From Apoderus coryli (taxonomy: Eukaryota > Arthropoda > Insecta > Coleoptera > Attelabidae), in the NCBI GenBank assembly GCA_911728435.2, contig OU452210.1, positions 13,764,001 through 13,828,000 of the forward strand: DNA of 64,000 bases, given 5' to 3'. Within the stretch, counting starts at the first letter, position 1; each line of letters opens with the position of its first letter. This document shows, piece after piece, positions 13,150 to 25,238 of the stretch. A program made the position numbers and the translations under genes. The notes under the pieces are model-generated. The model was not told where the DNA came from. It saw only the letters and a list, made by a program, of their open reading frames with translations, and did no database searches.

Positions 13150-14032
13150 GGCATTTTTTTAAAATTATCTACCATCTACCAAACAAAGGAGTACTGCAGG
13201 GATCAGACATATTTTATTAAAGTTGCTGGTCATCATATAAATAGGTGACCTTAAGAGAGCGTTGGTCCTAGCACGCACACATTTAAATAAATAATTCTGT
13301 CTACCACAAAGACGAGGAACATTGAAATTTAATTTCGAAATCAAATAAGGACTATCTATCTTGCCATGGAGAAGGTTATATAAGAAAGCCAAGGACGACA
13401 CAAGACGACGATGCTCCAGACTCTGCATCGAAAAACGCGATAAAAGCAGACTATGATCATATCCCCGAACGGGGTAAACACCATCCTGTCTCCAAACCAG
13501 ATACTTTAGGAATCTCCTCTGGACCCTTTCCACTGCCTGTTTATGAACCGAGTAAAATGGATTCCAAATTATGGACCCATACTCCAGTTTCGATCGTACA
13601 TATGCACAATAAAGAGCCGTAAGTGTATTTATGTCCGTGAATCCGAACCAAAAATCCGTACATGCGACCGGCCTCCTCAACCTTCCCACGAACGTGATTA
13701 ACAAACGTAAGCTGTGAATCGAACACAATACCAAGGTCCTTGATGGTATCCAACGAAGACAGCGGAACACCATTGATCTCATAAGAAAATCCAGTACTGT
13801 CCCTTTTTCTCGAATATGAAACAGACTTACACTTTGCTATGTTCAATGCAAGCTTATTTCTCTCACACCAGTCACTCAACCTGTCAATATCATTTTGCAA
13901 TGCATAACAATCCGCCAAAGAATTTATTGAGTGAAAAATTTTAAGGTCGTCAGCAAATAAGAGACTGCTTGTCCCAACAGCCGAAACCAGATCATTAAGA
14001 ATAACAACAGAATACAAAATGTTCGGCTAAGT
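13150..14032 (-). mobile_element. LINE reverse transcriptase C-terminal half (degenerate)
   Basis: The minus strand carries two overlapping frames (13541-14017 and 13165-13782) that together make the C-terminal half of a non-LTR reverse transcriptase. In order: an LNDLVSAVGTSSLLFADDLKIF region with the FADD catalytic box, then NKLALNIAKCKSVSYSRKRD, then TIKDLGIVFDSQLTFVNHV. After a frameshift near 13650-13670 come ALYCAYVRSKLEYGSIIWNP, VERVQRRFLKYLVW, HRRLVSSLAFLYNLLHGKID and a C-terminus ending at a stop at 13165. Apart from the frameshift it is long and well preserved, so the insertion is younger than most relics here. It belongs to a different lineage from the element at 10.7-11.5 kb (FADDLKIF with YVRSKLEYGSIIW versus the SAYYGLFHS type). 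The endonuclease part is missing. Confidence 0.88.
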
Positions 14033-14640
14033 TCTCTTTTGTTAAAAGTAGATCCTGTGTATCCAAATAGGGTTCATGATGAGGTGCAGTGTTTAACAAA
14101 ATGAGTTTGGAATACATCAATGTAATAATCTTAAATCAGCTTGGGTTCTTATGATATAAATTTAATCAAGCAATAGCAATTCCGTTTTTAAAGTGTTCTA
14201 TAGACGGCCGACAGCATGTTACGTCAATGCGCTAAAAACATTTCTCTAGAGCTTCAACCCTATTTTAGAATGTATAGAACGCTACACTAGATTTGGGTGT
14301 CTTGATAATTCTGACTATGCTATTAATATATTTTTATGACATATAAAACATAATGATATTTTACAAACTGGATTTAGCTAAATGGAAAGTAGGGTAAAAA
14401 AGTACTTTACTGTTTTGAAAAATTATATAATACTTTCGCAGTCGTGGTGAGGATCGGAATTATCCTGAAGTTTATCAGCACACAAGTAATGCAGAAGTTT
14501 AGAACCTGCTGTATTAACAACGAATGACATCATTTAAAGGTGTATTTATCATACCTAGTTTTTATTTTAGTCACCTTCAAAGTTAAAAATAATTCCATGT
14601 ATTACCCTGTGTGAGTAATCAGCAGCTTCAGGAGTTAACG
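14033..14640. other. Intergenic, nothing recognised
   Basis: No motif, repeat or supportable frame. Confidence 0.4.
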
Positions 14641-14649
14641 TTATTGTCA

Positions 14650-14966
14650 TGTCATGAAAAATTTTCTTTGAAACAGATCTAACAATAAGAAAAGTTTCTT
14701 GCTGGTCAAGAGGTGATGGTGGCTGTATTTTGGAATGCGAATGGAACCACCTTCATCGGCGACGATTCAGGACTGAAATCGCAAAGAAACGGCCACATTT
14801 GCAAAAGAAAAAAGTGTTATTTCACCAAACTATGACAAAATTGAATCAATTGGGCTTCGATTTGCTTACCCACCCATCGTATTCTCCAGATTTAGCACCC
14901 AATCTCAAGAGAATGCTTCTGTTACATCAATGGATCACAATTTCACTATTTATGGTGTATATTTAG
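14650..14966 (+). pseudogene. Mariner-family transposase relic lacking catalytic residues
   Basis: At 14689-14760 one frame reads KFLAGQEVMVAVFWNANG, which matches the mariner block 'SAGKVMASVFWDAxG'. A frameshift leads into the frame at 14730-14966 with KKRPHLQKKKVLFHQ, then TMTKLNQLGFDLLTHPSY, SPDLAP and NLKRML. In intact mariners, FHQ is followed by DNAPxH (second catalytic Asp), and SPDLAP by SDFFLFP (third catalytic Asp). Both short segments are missing here, so the two internal deletions removed exactly the catalytic aspartates. No TIR was recognised. Dead copy. Confidence 0.85.
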
Positions 14967-16825
14967 AGAACTCTGTGTATTATAAATATTTGACAATTCC
15001 GAGTGTTACGGTTTGCAAGAGCGTAACGGTTTATTTCATGCTTACACTTTACAATAACGTTGAGTGATGATGAGGGATGTGAACATTTTTCTTGGTTGTC
15101 ATGGAGCACAAAGTCGTTGTAACATTTTCAGCGCAAGAATATAAAGCCGCAATATATTCTCTACCATGTTGTTTTTTCTCTGTCTTTAAAACTATTTCCC
15201 ACTCCGTTATAAATCAGGATTAACATGGATTTTATGTAATTTGGCTAAGGGTTGTTTAATAGTGATTTAGTTGAAGGTGTTAGGATGGATCTTAATTAAT
15301 AACTTCTACTGCTACAATATGGTAGTGAGAAACCCTTCTCTCTTGTTAACAGCCGAAAATCAAAATGTAATACCTCATAAGACGGTGTCAGCAAATACTT
15401 GAAAAGGTCGCAGTGACATTTCCTGAAACAAATGATGGTTTCTGGTCTATAACTTCAGCTATATTGAGTTGAAATTTGTCATCGGAGATTAAGATGAATA
15501 GGTAAGCAATATATGGGTGCATTTTTCCCCTAAATGCGAAATCCACGTTATATGGGATATCATAATTATTTTTTCGTCGAACGTGTACGATAGTGAATTT
15601 TTAAAAAACCACAAATTGCATATTAACTATTGATAGGATTTGGCCCCATATTGATGGCAGTTTGTGGAGAATAATCACAGTTTACTATATTATATGGTTG
15701 GTAGTGGATATGGATAACTGATGATATACATTTTGAGTTTGGATTATTTATTTTTTCAAACTACACTATACATTTTTCTTTACACGAGAACATAGAGACT
15801 GTGCAACGAAAGGTAATTTTGTTCTGCTTATGGTTTCTCTAATTATTCAATAATACAAAAGTTTTTTGGTTTTAAAAAAAATTTCATTTGAGTTGCACCG
15901 ACTTTAACACCAGAATTTTAAGGAGGACACCCTATATAATTTTATTTCCTTGGAATACTCCCTAATATATCATATTTGATAATTTGTCTTTTACATCTTG
16001 TCAGAAATTTGTAAATAACAAAATATTACTTGTGCCATTTTTTGAAACTTTGTTATAATATAGTTCAGTATTTACAGGATGACCAAATAAAGTGGTTTTG
16101 TTTAAAGAGACACTATGAATATTACAAGAAACAGAATATCAAAAGTAAACTGACTTAACACAATAAACCAATTTAGCACTAACGTTTGAATATATTAACG
16201 ACAACCCTTTGTGAAAAAATAATTACAGGCTGAAGCTGAATGTATAAGTAACGCTTATTCAGCAGTGGTGGTGTAATTGAGCTTCTATCTAATAAAATTC
16301 TGTAACGGCAAATAGGGATGGCCTCAATTGACCAGTATTTCAAACCGCAGCACGTGATTTCCATGCACTTGGTTAATTTTATCAATTGTCGCCAATTTGA
16401 CACAATCTATACCACTTTAATTTTAATCAAAACGAGTCAGCCATCTACAAGTTCATTAAATAATAGTTAACCTGATTATATGAGGGGAAGTTAGAGTCGC
16501 ATGGGAAAACCACAATACTGGACTATAATTAACTATACTTGTACATTGCAAAAGTAAAAAAAGCCATATTTTAAATAATCATAAAATAAATTTGTGTCCA
16601 TAAATATAATAAAAGAAAAATAATTTTGGGGAATAGCGGACAAAATTTTGTTTAATTTAACAGAACCTCAGTCTAATTCAGTCGATCCAGACCTAGGCAT
16701 GGGTCTACAGGTTTTATTTATGTTTAAGCTCGATTTATATCATTAAAATTTCAATCCATACATATTATTGAGATATTTTAATAAAATAGTCCTGTCAAAT
16801 TGAATAAAACATATATACAACGTCG
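14967..16825. other. Intergenic, nothing recognised
   Basis: AT-rich sequence. A motif related to CACCC-TATATA at about 15930 recalls the terminal motif seen at several places in the window (see findings), but no element can be delimited. Confidence 0.4.
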
Positions 16826-16970
16826 GGAGTTCCTCGGGGATCTTACTTAGGGCCATTATTTTTGAATATTTTAGTTGACACCGCCAAATGTTTCAGGACA
16901 AGTGATATTCTATTATTTGTTTATAAGCACACACCGACTATTTCTCCCATAGAAACAATGAAGTTGTTGT
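16826..16970 (+). mobile_element. LINE reverse transcriptase fragment (GVPxGSxLGP box)
   Basis: The frame from 16826 reads GVPRGSYLGPLFLNILVD, the conserved block just before the palm catalytic box of non-LTR reverse transcriptases (GVPQGSxLGPLLFxIFIND). It continues as DILLFVYKHTPTISP, where FADDT would be expected, so the catalytic Asp pair is already lost. Only about 50 codons are recognisable, with no stop until 17063. Confidence 0.7.
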
Positions 16971-18400
16971 TTAAATTGTTTTTTTTTTGTAGAAATTCAC
17001 AAATTATATTTCATATATTTTTCAAGAACATTTCAAATTTGATAAAGATTATAGGTACTTTGTGATTAAGGTAACTAGAATTGCTGCCGTATATATTTTT
17101 TTACCGTGAATTCTGTTCTTCAAATTATCTTTTGGGCCATGTGTTTAATCACACCAAATATTTCACACCATTTTTCACAAATAAACTGCTAGCAGACCAA
17201 ACACAACTATAACTTATTGTGTTCATTTTAATCCTCTTATATTTTTATTTTATTGGACAAAAGAAACACATTAAGGGAAACGTAGTAATGTATTTTTTCT
17301 TTCTCTCTCTTTTTTTTTGGAAACTTCCTTGTTGCGGGTTATTAGATTTCTTGTAATACTCGGTATGGGAACAACAATAGTCTCTGCCAACTCTATTGAG
17401 TATGAGAAATTACATGTGAAAAGTTATGATGATTATGATTATTATTAAAAAACACCATTTACGAAATATTCAATAGGTTCTATCTAATTTTTATAATACA
17501 CTGAAGTATATAATAAATGATAAGATATCAAATCTTTGGTCGAATCCAATTATTCCGTGCGGATTATAAAGTACGATTATATCTATTGGTATTTCATAAC
17601 TTTAATATTATACTTTCATTAAAATTTAATCCTTTCGTTAATGCAAAGAATATTTGTAGGATTTGAACGTATATATTCTATTTGGTCGTTTCGATCGCCC
17701 CTTTTATTTAACACGTGAATGAAGGATTGAAATAAATGGTCAAGGATATAAAGACAACGTTGTTATTATACTCACTGATTGATTCTGTTTTATTATTTTC
17801 TCATAAAAACTATTTTTATAAATGCAGGAAAATATATTGCTAGCATTGATGAAATGGAAATGATTTTTGAAATATTTCATTGAGATAGTAATATTATTTC
17901 TGGTATGATTGATGATTGTGATCGTTAAGATGTCTATTTATAAAGAGAGAGAATAGGAATTACATTAAACAGTTACTTTGTTGACTTTTTTATCACATCA
18001 CAGTTACGTACCTTTTTTTTTATTTCCTTCTATAGGTGGCATCAGATAAATTAGCCACACTTATCGATGAAAGTTTCTATTTTATATATTTATTTTGCAT
18101 GTCTGCAATGATCTGTAAAATATTAGTGGAACTAAGGGGTCCGGATTGTATGAAATATAACTATATCATTCGAATAAAAGTCAGCTTCTCCACATGATCA
18201 ATCATTTTTCCTGGTATTATATATCTTACTTCATCAATTGCATTTCCGGCAATTTGGCAACACAATTTGTATTCTAATAAACTACTGAAAAACGGCTACA
18301 AGTAAATTCAGAAGACAAAATTCCTACTGGTTTATTTTAACAATTAATTATTTTTTATTTTAACCATATGTCAAAGCCTCTTTGTACATGTATAATTATA

Positions 18401-18430
18401 TTATACAGTGTCAACCACTTATGTTGAATT
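18401..18430 (+). repeat. Copy 1 of the TTATACAGTGTCAAC motif
   Basis: A stretch beginning TTATACAGTGTCAACCACTT recurs, with C/T and G/A differences, at 29416-29445. Each copy lies close to an inverted-repeat structure (18561-18612 and 29269-29414), which suggests ends of one repeat family. Confidence 0.55.
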
Positions 18431-18560
18431 TATTTTCTTTCATATATATGTATATATATATATGACTTAGAGACTGCCTATTAGACAAATGCACATTTCC
18501 CGGATTTGTGTCGAATCGGCAGTCACCACGTCTTGTGTCTCTACTACACATTATAATGTG

Positions 18561-18612
18561 CGGGACGCAAATTCAATCCTAGGGTATACCCTAGGATTGA
18601 ATTTGCGTCCCG
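18561..18612. repeat. 52-bp perfect palindrome
   Basis: Two 26-base halves are exact reverse complements with no spacer; the centre reads GGGTATACCC. The outer parts (CGGGACGCAAATTCAATCC and its complement) are GC-richer than the surroundings. It could extrude as a cruciform or mark the head-to-head junction of two copies of a repeat. Confidence 0.95.
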
Positions 18613-19039
18613 CTACTGAAGTTTAATTAACCTAACGCCTACTAAAGTTTTCCTTAAACTATGTTTTCAGATAACTTTCATCTTATAATATTTGTATTGT
18701 TTTATATATACAGTTGTTAGATCAAATCTCATTGCCTCTTGCATAATTCAATATCTCAGAATTAGATTTTATATATTTGCATAATTTACATTTCATGCTG
18801 TCACAGCTAATTAAATCTGAAAAAAGTTTTCTCATTATAATGATTTTGTTTCTGACCTGAGTTTAACATATATAGTATGAAAAAAAAAATAAACTACGAG
18901 TGTCGTTCGATATGTTGTTTGATAAATATAATTTCTTCTTAGCTTTATACAGTTTTCAACCGTTTTGAACGTACAAAGCAGAACCAAGTCACCATAGAGT
19001 CAGTTTCTTTTCTCGTTATCCCAAACAACACGATGCTTG

Positions 19040-19170
19040 GAATTCCTGTTGATAAAAATCGGGAACTGCGGGGTTTGTGACCATTATTTTCGATGTATTG
19101 CGGAGTATCACCGCATGATCCAACCTATCGACGGCCTTCAAGAAATCGGCTTTCTCTTTTCTATTAATGT
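19040..19170 (-). mobile_element. LINE reverse transcriptase fragment (DFxKAxDRxxH motif)
   Basis: The minus strand reads EKADFLKAVDRLDHAVILRN, close to the RT motif 'DFSKAFDxVxHxxLLxKL' that contains the first palm aspartate. It lies after INRK and has no other recognisable RT block beside it. The overlapping + strand frame at 19037-19255 is a shadow. Short, so moderately supported. Confidence 0.5.
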
Positions 19171-19400
19171 ATTTTGTGACGTTGTTGGTGAAAAAGTAAT
19201 AAAGTTATTATATGTATATATAATTTGGACTAAGAAAAACGTAAAAACTATATAATTTTTGCCACATTGTATATTCTCTGTACCTCCAGAAGATTTTAGC
19301 AAAGCGCGCAGTTTCTAAATTAACTTTATACAATTTTCATATCGCCATTTTTGTCCGCACCGGTTTAATCTAGTTAACTGTATTTTTTTAGCAAGAAAAT

Positions 19401-19435
19401 GTGTCGTGTGCAAAGTGATTCTTTCTGTGAAACTT
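19401..19435 (+). repeat. 35-bp direct repeat, copy A
   Basis: Nearly identical (two transitions) to 20841-20875, 1440 bp downstream in the same orientation. The core is TGCAAAGTGATTCTTTCTGT followed by GAAACTT. Confidence 0.85.
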
Positions 19436-20840
19436 TAAGTTTCTTATTAACACTAAAGTCAGGAATTTAGAAGCATTCTTTATAACAAAAAAGGTTCGAG
19501 AAAGTAAAGTGTACAAAGTATATAAATAGTTAACCAAGTCTTTATAAATTCAAAAGAGTGATTAGGAGATGTAACTTGAGAGAGTATAACATTACTTTAA
19601 GTTTAAGTAAAATCGAATTTCTCAATTAAGGATGCTTTCTTATATATTCACAAGTTAGAGGTGGAAGAAAGTAGAATTAAAGTTAGAGCACAGCAATTAC
19701 TGACACTGACAACAATCAACTCGACTACTACAGTTCATATAATCAATTTAAATCGTTCACATTTTTAGCATAATTGGCACAGAACCGCATCTAAAATTTC
19801 TTCTTCTGCCCCTGGACAGTTTTCAAGAATTGACATATTTGTCAGCTTCCAGACTTTTTAGCATGCTGCCCCTTTATTTTCGGGAATCCACACATAATTT
19901 ACCATTTATATTTTCTAAAACCTTTTGCTGTTTATTCAAAATAAATGTGTTCAAAAAGCTTTGGGACAGCTGTAGAAAATTTATAGATAAACTATAAATA
20001 TATATGTATGTAAAACCCAACACTAGTATAGTTGTCAGCGTTATTTCGCTAAGATATAATGTTAAATTAGCATGACAGCTATAAAAGCGAAGCATTTTAA
20101 AGGGGTGAGTATATGCTATATGTTATATGTATATATAAAGTTTATGCGGAAAAACGAAACGTACATTCGGATAGAGGTTTCAGTGGGAAGACAGAACAAG
20201 TTTGAATTAATGAGTGGTATGAACAGCGTCATAAGCGGTACAACGAAATTGTTTACAGAGGATAATACTACAAACAATATAATAATGGAAATCAGAGGTT
20301 GCCTTAAGCTTTTCAGTGAACTGCAGAAAGTTTGATTTCCAGGATTTCTTTAAAATTAGAACTAACAATATTTAGTAGTCTAAAAATTTATATTCTGCTG
20401 CATACTAAATCATGTGCTTAGCTAGAACAAACAGCAAATTATTAATTATAAATTTGGCAGATATCGGAAAATGCAAAGACGTTGTATTGACACTAGTATT
20501 GAAAATGCAATAAATCTTGAGTTTTTGCGCTGATCCATCCATTGAGAAAGTCCAAGTTTAGCTCAGAAAGCTCAAATGAAGAATCAAACAGTGATGGTTG
20601 TTGTTGACGCGAATAGTTGTGGATTAACAAGTGATATATTCGTAGTTATCTGCAGTTTTGTGAACCAAATTTTATTTTTTGGAATGATACTAGTAATAGC
20701 AATATATAGTTTCGAAATTAGTAGTTAAAAATGTATTTACTTTATTATTTAGTATCGCAATGAATGATTTCCTGCTTAATTGTTTTTGTCATATCACTTG
20801 TATAAGTTACTACGACCGTAACTATTTCTACTACTACTTT

Positions 20841-20875
20841 GTATCGTATGCAAAGTGATTCTTTCTGTGAAACTT
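20841..20875 (+). repeat. 35-bp direct repeat, copy B
   Basis: Partner of 19401-19435. No coding content is recognised between them. Confidence 0.85.
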
Positions 20876-21276
20876 AATTGTATCTGTTTCGCAGCGTTTT
20901 AAATTGATATTCTAAAACCATCAATTTATAGGATATCATAAAAGGAACATATTTAACAAAACCCAGAGCCCTGAAGGCTAGATAACTCCTGGTTAGTTCG
21001 AGTTATATATGTAATATAATGATGTCAAAAAACTTTTGTCAAATATCTTAAATTTTAATATTTTCATAAATATGTGACACAGAACGCCCATGGTCAGACG
21101 CCAAGTGTATAGTTGTTGCTTTGATAAACAGATGTGTGTGTAAGCATTTGGCAAAGCGAAAACAGCTCAAGATTGCCTTTAAATTTGGTTGCGGCAATTT
21201 GAAAAACCCGCCGTGAAAAGGGTAACGAGCTAATTTCATAGGCAAACTAGAATAATAAAAGAAACTTTTAGAGATT

Positions 21277-21705
21277 TCAAATGTTAAGTATACTCGAAAT
21301 AAAACCACACTTGGCATTTATTAATGAAATGTTTGTGTTTGTTCTTTTTCCTGAAATGTGCAAATACGATTCAAAGAATGTTTGATGTGTGTTATAGAAA
21401 GAAGGTTTTCTAGAACAGCCGCTGCAGTAGATAATGTATGCATAGGTATGTTGTGTTGTACATCCTGATGGCTTAAAAAAAAAATGAGTGTCACCAAATA
21501 CAACATATAATAAAATGTAAATCTGCAGTGGGATATAATAACCTCTAAGGGGGAAATTACTAAATACAGCATTACTACACTTCGAGAACGGGATATTAAA
21601 AACATTCATTTGGACTGGTATGTAAAATAAATACCCTTTATCCCACAGAATAGTTTTTAAAAATGGCATGATGTTGATGCAATAAAATTTTAATTGGTTT
21701 TTCAT
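21277..21705 (-). other. Unidentified 142-codon open frame
   Basis: This is the longest open frame in the window, by codon count, that I cannot assign. The translation is rich in Phe, Tyr, Ile and Cys, with no motif, domain or signal I recognise. A second minus-strand frame (21321-21605) overlaps it. The composition is that expected of translated AT-rich DNA. It lies just upstream of the 174-bp satellite array and may belong to an unrecognised repeat. I do not claim it is a gene. Confidence 0.15.
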
Positions 21706-22015
21706 TCACAATGAAAAATAATGGTTTGTTTATACTGAAATGTAATTAACACTTGCACCAATGTTATTTAGCGTTGCAATGTATGTATATTAATTTATTT
21801 TTAATTAAAAAACGATAATACATATACAATATTCAATGACACCAATTTTATATTTAATATCTAATCTCTGCATCATCAGTCGATTCACCAGCGGTCCAAA
21901 TGAAATATTGCCAATTAAATTTATCAAACAAAGAATTTTTTTGACAATCAGTTAAACAAATACTGAAAAACTAATTTTCTATCGAATGACAATGCGCTTG
22001 TTTTAACGTACATGC

Positions 22016-22748
22016 GGTCCTGTATGATAGCGTCCTATACCAAACCAAGGCACCAAAAAATTGAAATCTGTTTTCCTAATAATGTGGTCGTGAAATTTAC
22101 GCAGGACAATGATATTATGAAGGGTTATTTGCATGCCAAACGAACGGTCATTGAGGATAGTTTATTAGGTCCTGTATGATAGCGTCCTATACCAAACCAA
22201 GGCCCCAAAAAATTGAAATCTGTTTTCCTAATAATGCGGTCGTGATATTTACGCAGGACAATCTTATTATGAAGAGCTATCTACATGCCAAACGACATGC
22301 GGAGAAAGCCTCATTAAGGATAGTTTCTTAGGTCTTGATTAGGTCCTGTATGATAGCGTCCTATATCAAACCAAGGCCCCAAAAAATTGAAATCTTTTTT
22401 CCTAATAATGGGGTCGTGAAATTTACGTAGGACAATCATATTATGAAGAGCTATCTACATGCCAAACGACATGCGGAAAGAGCCTCATTAAGGATAGTTT
22501 CTTAGGGCTTGATTAGGTCCTGTATGATAGCGTCCTATGCCAAACCAAGGCACCAAAAAATTGAAATCTGTTTTCCTAATAATGGGGTCGTGAAATTTAC
22601 GCAGGACAATGATATTATGAAGGGCTGTTTGCATGCCAAACGACATTCTTCGGAACGGTCATTAAGGATAGTTTCTTAGGTCTTGATTAGGTCCTGTATG
22701 ATAGCGTCCTATACCAAACCAAGGCACCAAAAAATTGAAATCTGTTTG
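22016..22748 (+). repeat. 174-bp tandem (satellite-like) repeat array, about 4.3 copies
   Basis: The start GGTCCTGTATGATAGCGTCC recurs at 22016, 22168, 22342, 22516 and 22690, giving spacings of 152, 174, 174 and 174 bp. The first unit is about 22 bp shorter, lacking part of the segment that carries ATGCGG...GCCTC in units 2 and 3. The last unit stops after about 58 bp, where the sequence changes at TCTGTTTGC. Units differ by scattered substitutions (for example AAGGCACC/AAGGCCCC and GATATT/CATATT), so the array is not perfectly homogenised. Each unit contains the phrase AAGGATAGTTTCTTAGG or a variant of it, also found singly at 12.05 kb. No frame stays open across units. Confidence 0.95.
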
Positions 22749-23192
22749 CTATTGTGGTTTAATGCATGGATTAAAAAAATACAGGATGATTGTCTTTTAT
22801 AGTTTTATTATCTGTTCACTAAATCTACTTTTTACAAATGGTTGAAAATATTTAATGTAGCTAAATTTCCATTATTAAGAATGTCACTGCAAACTGATAA
22901 AATAAAAAAAAAACCCGATTCGCTAAATAATGTAAATATATAATAAATTATTTACTTCTAAAATTACTTCCTGAAGGAATTAACAACACAGGAGTCGTAA
23001 AAATTCATGCATGCGATTTTTTGCTTCTTTAGAAAAACTCTGCATATATGATCGCCAACGAAATTCAATGCTGTCTTCCAAATTTGACATCTGTATAGAT
23101 TATAATATGATGTGAGATATGAGTGGAAATAGTTAAAAAATGTTGGTAATTATTAATTACAGGTCACAAAATGGTTCGACTATAAAAAATGT

Positions 23193-23600
23193 GATCAAAT
23201 CAAATCAAAATCAAATATTTATTTCGCCATCAATAAGTACAAGAAAGTACATAGGCAAGTCAATATTTCATAATCACAGTCAAATTAACAAATCCATAAT
23301 ATGCTTTTAAAATACCTATCATATGTATGTTTTAACAGGCAAGTTTAATATAATTAAATTTAGATATAAAAAAATATGTAAATAAAAAAATATCTTAGTC
23401 CAAACTTAAAAGAAAATAAAAATACATTAAAATACAAATATGTCAAACAAACAAAGTATATAACAACAAAATCAAACAAACAAAATAACTGCAAATAAAA
23501 CAAACATATAGGCCGTCATTGCAGTGACTCACGGAACTCTGTTAAGGTGTAGAAAGCGTTTTCAATTAAAAATGTCTTTAACATTCAATATTCAACAACA
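23193..23600 (-). mobile_element. 5'-truncated LINE: last codons plus 3' UTR and tail
   Basis: The minus strand near 23580-23520 reads LKTFLIENAFYTLTEF followed by a stop. This matches the C-terminus of the 10.7-kb LINE (LKNYLIDKAFYSIDEF) and of many CR1/jockey-like elements. It is followed by about 300 bases of A/T-rich 3' UTR and ends at 23195-23220 in a TTTGATTTTGATTTGATTTG-type simple tail. Only the extreme 3' end was copied. Confidence 0.75.
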
Positions 23601-24199
23601 GATGGTAAGGTAAATAATAACAGAATCACCAATAAACAAATACAGGTCATGCTTACAGGGCAACACTGTATACGTTTGTAGACTGTCTGTCCCTGAAAGC
23701 GGTGTGTCTTCTTTGATCAAAGGGAGGGGATGAGTGAGGGGTTTTATATCAATTTATTGTGTAGTCTTTGGATAAACTATCCCGATTCGAAATGACTTTT
23801 TTACCCTGTTCCATTGCAGTTTTTACGTAGATGTGGCATCCTATCGCAAGTATAATAAATATGAAAATTACCTTTTGGTAACTATAGTTGTTGTTTTCAT
23901 TTCCATTCTATTCAAAATATAGATAGAATACGTACTATACATATATGGCGCAGTATGTACCAAGTTATTGAAATTTGAAATGTTCATTGTTTGTAATAAT
24001 TAAAGCAATACCTCTTTAAACAGCGTATTATGTGCTGACATATTGTGAATTACTTTGGAGAAGTATCATTAGAGGCGTATAATTTCGCAATTAATAGTTA
24101 TTGCTACGTTGGGTGTAATGATTTACGTATCGATACGCCACGCATCGCGCGTTAAACAAGTGCACTTCTGTTCAATACTTAATTTGTTTAACTACAGGG

Positions 24200-25238
24200 T
24201 GGTACAAATTATTTAACTCATCGTTTTATTAGGCAAATTTACTACAGCTTTACTTATGACGACTATTATCTAGCTAATCAAGATATTAACGAGGATATTA
24301 ACAGAATTGTGGAGCTCTCTCAAAAGCACGGACTCATGATCACTGCCTCTAAGTCTGACGTTCTTGTCTTTGGTAAAAAGAGGCGCTTGTGGGAGTTGCA
24401 ACTGATTATCAAAGTAAATAACTCAAGTTTAAAGTTCTCAACTTCAACAAGAAATCTTGGCTTGGAATTGGATGTCGAATTGCGATTTAAGAAGCATGTG
24501 AGCATCAATATCCAGAGAACATATTCGTCATTAAAGATGTTATATCCCCATAGGCATCTACTATCACAACCTTTGAAAAAAAAACTTACCGATAGTTTAG
24601 TCTTAAGCTACTTTAACTTCTGTGATGTTGTGTATGGACCGTGCCTAGATTGTTCTGATAAAGACAGAATTCAAAAAGTTCAGAAGTCATGCCTTAGATT
24701 CGTGTATGAAATTAGAAAATTGGAGGCTAATAAATAACCATCGTCCTCCATACCTCTAATAAAATTAAATATAGGACTGATGTTCATACGTTGAACTTAC
24801 GTTTTCGCGGACTTATTTCGCCCCCGCCTCACAAAACTTCATTATTCAATAGATCATTTACTTACCAAATTTATATACTATACAATAACATACCAGAGGA
24901 CTTCAAAAAGTTAGGGGTTACAGCTTTTAAGTTTAAATACAGGAATCGACTTTCAAATAGATTTTTTGTTTAATTTTTCTTTTCGGATTTTTTGTGGATA
25001 GTAGTAAACTTTGATTGTAGTAAAAGGCATGACTAACGAGTGCAGTTATTGGTCGAACGTATTAGAAATTTGGTTCTAAAGTTATTAATTTTGGGGTTGA
25101 ACTTAGAACTTTTTTTAATTGTTTTCAACTCCATTTTGCATATCAATTCATTATTATTTTATGTATTTATGATATTCTGACTTAACCTGTACGTTGTTAT
25201 GATTTGAATGCAAATAAATGTATTATTATTATTATTAT
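24200..25238 (+). mobile_element. 5'-truncated LINE (CR1-like) with (ATT)n tail
   Basis: The + strand encodes the C-terminal half of a non-LTR reverse transcriptase. It starts near 24225 with IYYSFTYDDYYLANQDINED (the segment after the YADD box), followed by LSQKHGLMITASKSDVLVFG, TRNLGLELDVELRFKKHV, LSYFNFCDVVYGPCLD and IQKVQKSCLRFVY. A stop at 24735 and a frameshift separate this from the C-terminal part at 24791-24973 (LRFRGLISPPPH, YILYNNIPEDFKKL, FKFKYRNRLSNRFFV, stop). A 3' UTR of about 250 bases ends with AATGCAAATAAATG and then TATTATTATTATTATTAT at 25221-25238, the typical microsatellite-like end of this LINE type. The 5' boundary near 24195-24215 abuts a TACAGGGTGG motif. Confidence 0.88.
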
